A stretch of DNA of 64,000 nucleotides from Isoetes taiwanensis (lineage: Eukaryota; Streptophyta; Lycopodiopsida; Isoetales; Isoetaceae): positions 2,289,060-2,353,059 of the forward strand of contig JAJEKV010000058.1 in NCBI GenBank assembly GCA_021234155.1. Reading direction: 5' to 3'. The notes under the pieces are model-generated. The model worked only from the letters and a program-made list of their open reading frames with translations. It searched no databases and was not told the DNA's origin. Below, in pieces: positions 57,919 through 64,000 of the stretch; the stretch's first letter is position 1, and the number at the start of each line of letters is the position of its first letter. The position numbers and the translations under genes were made by a program.

Positions 57919-58771
57919 TCACGGCCTTTTTTCTGGGGGGTCTTTCTTCTTGTTGTATTCAGCCATAAAATTTTGACCATAGTACTCGGGATCCCTTATG
58001 CGTAAGACGAGGCGCATGTCCTTGGGCATGACAGTCCACCCGCTTGGCATGTATTGTTTGCAAGCCGCGAGTCCTCGAACAGGCCGACACCAACCGCTTC
58101 CAAGCCATTTGAAGAGCATTTAAAGGCAGTTGCTTGAATTCATGGCGGTATGATGTATCGCACCACACTCTTGCAGAATCTCTCTCACCGAGCGGCAAAT
58201 GGGAGACGGAATGACCATCTCGGTGCTCTTCTTACGATACTTCTTAATCTCGGCTATCTTTAATACCGAGGCCGTCTTCCGCTTCCGCCTCTACCCTCAC
58301 CCACCCCAAAGATTTGGAGCTCGTTTGCGGTGACTCTTCCGCCTCCTCACCCCACATCTGCTTGCAGTTCCTCGGCCAGACTCTTCCTACTCTCCTCACA
58401 TTCCTGGTGGCCTTCCCTTTCGGGCGTTGGGCCTCCTCCTTTGATTTGAAGGTCCTGCACCTCCAATGGAGGAAAAGTATATGGGAAGAGCAAGAAGAGG
58501 CGGCTGCAATAATTAATCGACATCATATTACGCTTCACGGTCTCTCACATTTTCATCCTCTCTCGGGGCCTGGAGTGCACCTCCCTACTTACTCCGAGCT
58601 GCTTCTCCCGTATGCATCATGCGGATTTCTTTTCCGGTCTTACTTGTTAGGCATGGTCGGAGGAGGAGAATCTCTATCGAGACTTGAGAGTCGGAAGAAG
58701 GCGGACTAATGTAATCACCGGCGGCCTTACACCACTGGATGGATCCTTGCGGTTTGCTTAGTTCTTGCCAT
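57919..58771 (-). pseudogene. Second histone-H3-like ORF (tail, insertion and histone fold)
   Basis: ATG at 58,771 encodes MARTKQTARIHPVV and then a stop. The first nine residues are identical to the H3 tail. About 500 bp of poorly conserved frames follow. H3 homology resumes at about 58,270 with KIAEIKKYRKKSTEMVI and SVREILQE (H3 has REIRKYQKSTELLI and LVREIAQD). After a frame change comes LNALQMAWKRLVSAC with TIHAKRV. After another comes VMPKDMRLVLRIRDP, and a C-terminal extension ends EYNKKKDPPEKRP at 57,919. IHAKRV and MPKD are invariant H3 motifs. Upstream, GTATAAAAG (about 58,800) could be its TATA box. It differs from the Ty3 copy in linker and C-terminal extension, so the two are not simple duplicates. 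Confidence 0.75.
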
Positions 58772-58919
58772 GGCTTCTCAAAATGGATGGCTTTTATACT
58801 ACGAACACCGACAAAAATAGACAAACCGCAAAGAGATAAATAGTAAAAGCGAAGTTAAAGTAAAATATGATGGTAACGTTTTTAAATAATTGTATGGAAC
58901 CCTAAAAAATCGGACAAAA

Positions 58920-59870
58920 TCACGGAACCCTAAAAACATCGGACAAAAACACAAATAAAAACCGAGATTCAAAGCGCTGGCCGATAGACAATTTCTTGTT
59001 GATCGCGAACTCACTAAACTTTACATTTCCCTCTTGCTCGTAACCAACCCTAATGCCATCAATAAAATAATGGAAGTCGCCGCCAATTTCCTCTGTCTCC
59101 ATTAGCACTCTTAGCTCGATAATGGCCATTCGCTTTCCATGGTGGCCGTATAAATGACTTCCTCCCCTCTCCATACTTTCGAATGCATCGAAAGTGTCTA
59201 TTATGGTCCTCAAACGGCTCCCAAAAAGTTGTGCAGACCTCTCTTTTTCTGTTTCCTTCGCTTCTAGTTGACAATTAACGTATAAATATTGTTTTGGAAG
59301 AAAGTATCCAACTTAAAGGAGGACTTAACTACGCCGGACCTCTGTTAGTTGACCGATGATTCGTGGAATCGAACATCCCGTGTCGGAACCAAAAATAAGC
59401 CATCCACAAAATCTAGGGGGGAGAAAGCACGATATGTCTTGAGTTTTCGAACTTCCTGCGCCATCTCGAATATGTTAGCAAATACCTCAAACGGTGTGAA
59501 GATTTTGAAACTCATCCTCACGCCCGGTTTTCATACATTCCCGCTTGCACCTCGTCGCCCATGCATTTCTTCATTGCAATTACATTGTTCTCATTAGTCT
59601 CAGGCTTACAAAGTTCACTTAAATGGGGCAATTCAACCGCCTCAAGCTCGGTTTTCCCGACCTTTAATACGTTATAATCATGTCCAGAAAACCAGATGCC
59701 TATACCCCGCAAGGTCACGGCATCCATACCTTGGAAAAGGACAATTTCGTCTATGTGATACACGACAAAGTACACTACTAATACTTTCGGTAGGAATGAC
59801 ATCCACGACGTCCGATAAACATAAACACGCACAATAAATTTGTTTGTAAACACGCGTGTCAACGAAAGAA
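58920..59870 (-). pseudogene. Minus-strand ORF pair upstream of the H3-like gene, unknown function
   Basis: 59,862-59,518 reads FIVRVYVYRTSWMSFLPKVL, then DAVTLRGIGIWFSGHDYNVL. 59,213-58,920 reads MAIIELRVLMETEEIGGDFH and NVKFSEFAINKKLSIGQRFE. Sequence between has coding-like pieces in other frames (KTYRAFSPLDFVDGLFLVPT). Together they look like one decayed protein of over 250 residues. No family recognised. Confidence 0.4.
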
Positions 59871-60598
59871 ATGAAAAGATAAGAAGATCACCGACGCGAA
59901 ACTATCTCTACGCTTGCTTAAGTAGCCGACAACCCGGCGTCGTGTGATCCGCTTTAAGGTGGTTACCATTTGCGGCAATTTTGGGAAGCCGCTTTTTGGT
60001 GGAGATTAGCTCTTTGGCCATATCGGAAGGGGTATATGCATGTCGTATTGTTATACTTTCCACTTCCCTACCGCTAGAATTCAACTTGAACTCTTTTATC
60101 CTACCTATCCAATGTGTCCGCGACGCCCGATGCGCCTTTGTCGCTTAACTCTATGCTCGCCCCCTCGTTGATGGCAAAATACTCACCTGAACCTATTGAG
60201 ACAAAACCTCCCACTTCTTGACCTTGGGAGTTCTCAGAAATGGGGCAAGAACACGTAAATTACAGGAGACATGGATTGCAGATGAGGAGTGAAGGCGAGA
60301 GAATGCACGAGAGAGGCCCGAGTGACAAGACATGGTTTGGGCCAAAAATTTGACAAAGGGAGTTGGTGACCACAAGAAGCTGGTCAAAGTCACCATTATT
60401 TTTTTGGCTAAGGCTTAACTCCAAAAATGGCCATTAAAATGGTTGCAATAAAAGCGCAGGCATCCCCATGAAAAACGCCATGGGATGCCAAGTAAGCCTG
60501 CTCATCCTTCTACCCGCCAAGTAATAATCGACTTTATTAAAAAGGCGAAACCTGATTGGTCCTGGCGACCGACGTGGAAATCTTTAGCCCAAGATAAG
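59871..60598. other. Right flank of the large element, no supported gene
   Basis: Contains GCGTCGTGTGATCCGC (59,934-59,949), the inverse of the TCACACGACG motif seen upstream of other ORFs in this block. No convincing frame. Confidence 0.35.
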
Positions 60599-60631
60599 GG
60601 CCATTTTCAGACCCCAAATCCGGCCCTAATG

Positions 60632-62340
60632 TATCCACGTAACACTTCCACCTCAGCAATATATAATGTGGCATAAGACTACACCATTCGATCCTCTATC
60701 TTACAAATCAAGGGCTACAGAAATTACAAAAATGGCCAAGAAAATAACAAGAGATAGTAGGCGTCGTCTCTTTTGCGATCTTTCGATCATCGGATACCTC
60801 CTAATCTATACCAGCTTCCTTTTCTGCCTTCTAGATAGGGCTCCAATTGTGCCCACTATGCTTCTACATGGTATTTATAAGTGCGGGGAATTTCCTTAAC
60901 TCTGGTCCTCTTCGGGTTCTTTGAATTTGCTTCCTTTTTCTCATATGGATGGATGCCTATTTGGGCTATTTTCCCTTTCTGGCTGCCTTGCATTAAATGA
61001 ATCCGTGCTTTTTTCTTTTAAATGTGCAAATCCTTTGCATTTATGTTTTTGTCTGTGCTTTTTCCAGTCCGATATTGCACTAATTTCTCCTTCTTCCTTC
61101 CGATCCAGAGCTTTGATTTGTAGATTTAATGTAATGTTTGCCAGAATTGGGGCTCTTTAAGAACCCTAACTGCAAAAAATTCTCTCCTTTTGTGGGTCGG
61201 AATTACCTTTGTTGTCATACACAGATCTAGAAGGCAATTACTCTAATTTTGAAGTTTTTTATTTTTTGCTTAAAAAATGTATGAATGCCAGTCTTACTGT
61301 TGTTGTCTTTGCACGAGTTTAGTTGCCGTGCTTCTCAAGATGCCAGTTTTGGCTTCACTCTGATGGACTAACTAAGGTAAGGAAAGATCTCGCATTTTGA
61401 AGCACAAACGGGAAGGTCATTGAAGCTTTAAATTTGTTTGGGCTTGAAGAAAGATGTTTCTGTATAGTCCAGATCTTGTTCTTCAATTCCTGTAGCCAAA
61501 TAGGAGCACTTATTCAATTTCTTGATGTTTAAAGCTTAATTTCGATATGTTTGATCTCATTTTGCTCTGATTTTGTTTCACGGTGAAGCACATCATTCAT
61601 GGTTTTTAGGTATGTTGCAACTTCTTATTTTGATTGTTATCTTCAGTTAATGGTCTGTACATGCAAACCATGCTGGCTTCTTAAGCTCATCTCATCTAGT
61701 TTGTTTGATTGCAGACATTCTTATTTTGGTTAAGACTTGTTTGATTCAAAGCATTTTTGTATTGCGGTTGTCCTTGAAGCAGCTTGGATAAAATGAGGCA
61801 AATTTTAAAGATTCATCATGCTATCTGTTATGTTAATTGCTTTGCATTTCTCAATGTTGTTGCGTGCATTTACCTTCTTCCTTTGTGATCATTAGCAAAC
61901 CCTAGAACTTGATTAGCATCTATTCAAGCAGGAGCTCGTGTTGGATATAAGACAGGCTTTATCCTGTAAAGTGACGGTACAACCAATGAGTAGTGAAATT
62001 CTCATACATATTTCTATATATTTCTAAATCTTTAGAGCTATATATTTTGCTGCAAGTCCTATTTTTCTGACACATTCTCCAGCTTCTGCGCAACAAGTGC
62101 AGACTTCATCCTCTCTCTTAGCATTTTCATTACCATTTTTGCCCTCCTCAAGTTCATTATATATTTTCTACATTACTGCCTAACAGGAAGACTGCTCATT
62201 GATCTCGTATGGAAGGAGCATACAGTATGACGTTCTAAGAAAATCGTCCTGATCTAGCATGCATTACGAATAAACTTGTCCGCATGGAACTGCTTTTTCC
62301 TTCTGTTTTTTTCTACAATAATTATAGATGATTGCTAAAG
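60632..62340. other. AT-rich, possibly promoter and intron sequence; no supported gene
   Basis: ATATATAA at about 60,658 and a short frame starting MAKKITRDSRRRLFCDLSII (60,732-60,899, 55 codons with one hydrophobic helix) could mark a small transcript, but support is weak. Downstream DNA is T-rich and intron-like. Confidence 0.3.
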
Positions 62341-62350
62341 GTTTCTTGTC

Positions 62351-62635
62351 TAAGTGGCAAAGGTGAAGGTGGCAAGAGCAATCACATAGTCGCAACCTTT
62401 TTTAATCTCTTCATACATAGAGGTTAATTAGAAAAATGAAAGAAATTTTACTGCCTCTATTGAGCTTTCTTGCAGGCAAAAACTGCCATGCCATTCCAAA
62501 AAGATGCTTTCTGTAAAATTAGATCCAGAATGTTCTAAGTGGCAAAGGTGAAGGTGGCAAGAGCAATCATATAGTCGCAGCCTTTTTTAATCTCTTCATA
62601 CATAGAGGTTATGGCCAAGACAATTAGAAAAATGA
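62351..62635. repeat. Recent ~95-bp direct duplication
   Basis: AAGTGGCAAAGGTGAAGGTG begins copies at about 62,351 and 62,538. Each is followed by GCAAGAGCAATCA and CTTCATACATAGAGGTTA with very few differences. Confidence 0.8.
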
Positions 62636-62819
62636 ACACAATGTACAAATAAAAAAAAACAAGAAACACTTTCATGCTTCAAAATGAACAAATGCGATAA
62701 ATCTGCCATTAAGTAGATCCAACATTTCTTTCTATCGCATTAACTACAAGAAGTACAATTCAATTTATATTACTTTGCTCTAATTTTCTATGCCTTTATT
62801 TTCTGTAGCCTCTGGCGTG

Positions 62820-62840
62820 CCTTTTTAGTTTTTTTTTTTT
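62820..62840. repeat. T-rich homopolymer run
   Basis: A run of about 15 T bases within AT-rich DNA. Confidence 0.8.
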
Positions 62841-63287
62841 TTGAGGGGGACAAACTTGCTAAATACTATCTATCTATCTAAAATATTTTATGGAATATCC
62901 ACTAGCTAATTCTAGGCCTTTCATAAGTCATAACCGAAGTAAGTGAGAAGGTCATCACATTATGTATACAGGAGTGGCAATCTACTTGCCATTGCTGCAA
63001 CGTGAAGAACAATTCTGCACCCAGTAAAGTAAAGAGGCTGGAATACTGAGTAAGTCGTAGATAAGTTCTTGGAATGCATGTAAAAACTGCAGCAGCAGCC
63101 GGCCATAGAAACTCTGTCGTTCAGCAAAAAGTTATTAACATTCTTGGTTTGGAACAATGCCATGTGGCATGGCGCTATTGGCAGATGCGGCAAAATGATT
63201 CCTAAGTAGATGATACAATACATATACCGTCACCACAGTATTATCCTTAAACTAGCAGAAGGGCAGGGTTGAGGCGAAGGAAAAGGA

Positions 63288-63585
63288 ACAAAGAAGAGCA
63301 AAATTTTGTTTTCAGATGTATTGTACTTCGATGGTGTAACACCATAGTAATTCAATGCGAAGCTCTGAATTATTGGCCTCTTGATTGCGGCACGTTTTGA
63401 TCCGGCTACATAATAATAGAGATGCTCAATAATTATCCAATTTTTATGAGTAAAACAAAGAAGAGCAAAATTATGTTTTCGAATGTGTTGTGTTTCGATG
63501 GTGTAACAGCATAGAAATTCAGTGCGAAGCTGTGAATTATTGACCTGTTGATTGCGGCACGTTTTGAACCGGCTACATTATCAAA
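63288..63585. repeat. Diverged ~125-bp tandem duplication
   Basis: Copies begin ACAAAGAAGAGCAAAATT at about 63,289 and 63,457. They share TTCGATGGTGTAACA, GCGAAGCT and GATTGCGGCACGTTTTGA. No ORF. The remainder to 64,000 shows nothing recognisable. Confidence 0.75.
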
Positions 63586-64000
63586 CCAGTCCATATCGGT
63601 TAAGTTCTTGTTTAGGCACTTGATTTGTGTTAAATAAATTTCTCAAACTGCCTTATTCTTTGTGCACGTAAATGGTGATGCTCAACTCTAGTATTTACAA
63701 GGTCAAAATAAATGACAGATCCATGAGCTTAATGTTGTGCTTGTATAACCCAAATAAATGTATTATATAACCCAAAATACAACACTGTCAATACATATTC
63801 AATACAATTGTTCTAATAATGGCATTCCATTCTAGACCAATGCTAACAATAGATCGATATATTTGCTTACCTTCATCTACTGCCATACCACTGGCGCATA
63901 CCTAAAGAATGCTAATAAACCAATGTTATCCAGCTTTAATTCATGTAGTTGTAGAACAACATAGAGGGTTGTTTAATTTGTCGTGTTGGGCATAAGAGAC

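Larger units (their letters stand above)
47131..60631. mobile_element. Possible large element bounded by a 31-bp inverted repeat
   Basis: CATTAGGG, then TTTGGGGTCTGAAAATGGCC, lies at 47,131-47,161. The inverse of the same sequence lies at 60,599-60,631, with two single-base gaps. Weak similarity may continue inward. Between them is 13.4 kb with plus-strand frames on the left and a run of minus-strand ORFs on the right, including an H3-like gene. No target duplication is obvious. The repeats may instead belong to two separate smaller elements. Confidence 0.4.

Noticed and set aside
58314-58709. 131-codon plus-strand frame
   Set aside because: Lies antisense to the insertion of the H3-like gene and shows no recognisable features.
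47131-60631. Calling the block a giant-virus insertion
   Set aside because: Histone-like genes occur in such viruses, but no capsid, polymerase or packaging ATPase was recognised and the frames are too broken to decide.
60732-60899. Short ORF MAKKITRDSRRRLFCDLSII as a real gene
   Set aside because: Only 55 codons, one hydrophobic helix, no homologue known to me; mentioned only as part of the stretch.
1-64000. CRISPR arrays, rRNA and tRNA genes
   Set aside because: No spaced direct-repeat array, rRNA block or tRNA A/B-box pattern was noticed. The only tRNA-related sequence is the 12-base primer-binding site.

Overview
This is nuclear DNA of a land plant. The evidence is GT-AG introns with T-rich acceptors, a conserved three-exon plant membrane-protein gene, exon fragments of plant gene families (PHT4-type anion transporter, NACK-like kinesin-7, PPR, WW/FCA-like), and plant transposon lineages (chromovirus Ty3/gypsy, CACTA with a TNP2 transposase). 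The style of the PPR fragment and the heavy transposon load would suit a fern or lycophyte, but this is only an impression; I cannot name the species.

Layout. 1-20.1 kb is gene-poor and AT-rich. It holds a repeat cluster at the left edge, some exon-like blocks, a broken minus-strand 3' exon at 2.5 kb, one well-supported minus-strand gene (11.75-13.27 kb), a foldback element at 11.2 kb, and orphan exons of a PHT4-like transporter and a kinesin at 15.7-16.2 kb. 20.15-45 kb is a nest of transposons. A LINE-type zf-RVT remnant (minus strand) was interrupted by a Ty3/gypsy chromovirus (5' LTR 20,521-22,047; primer-binding site 22,049). That element was in turn interrupted by a 13.4-kb CACTA element (22,771-36,206, with a 3-bp AGC target duplication). 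The Ty3 element resumes at 36,210 and continues through accessory ORFs, gag, protease, RT, RNase H, integrase and a chromodomain to 44,651. No 3' LTR was found. 46-60.6 kb is a second repeat-derived block whose ORFs are mostly on the minus strand. It is bounded by a ~31-bp inverted repeat (47,131 and 60,599) and contains internal duplications. 60.6-64 kb is AT-rich with local duplications and no convincing gene.

The striking content is chromatin-related. The Ty3 element begins a reading frame with the histone H3 tail MARTKQTA at 22,679. On the far side of the CACTA insertion comes a long Glu/Lys-rich linker, then a histone-H3-like C-terminus (motifs LHAKRVT, MPKD, LAR) ending at 37,314. A second, independent H3-like copy lies on the minus strand at 58,771-57,919, again with MARTKQTAR, an H3-like alpha-N region, IHAKRV and VMPKDM. 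Both are interrupted by frame changes. The Ty3 integrase carries a C-terminal chromodomain, and the CACTA element carries a SET-domain-like ORF upstream of its transposase. Transposon-encoded H3-like proteins are the best candidate here for something undescribed.

The CACTA element is divergently organised. A TNPA-like multi-exon gene runs leftward and the SET-like and TNP2 genes run rightward from a duplicated, telobox-containing spacer near 29.65 kb. Its left arm also carries what look like captured host fragments (PPR, WW domain). Nearly all transposon reading frames are damaged, so most calls are remnants. Coordinates of broken genes are approximate.
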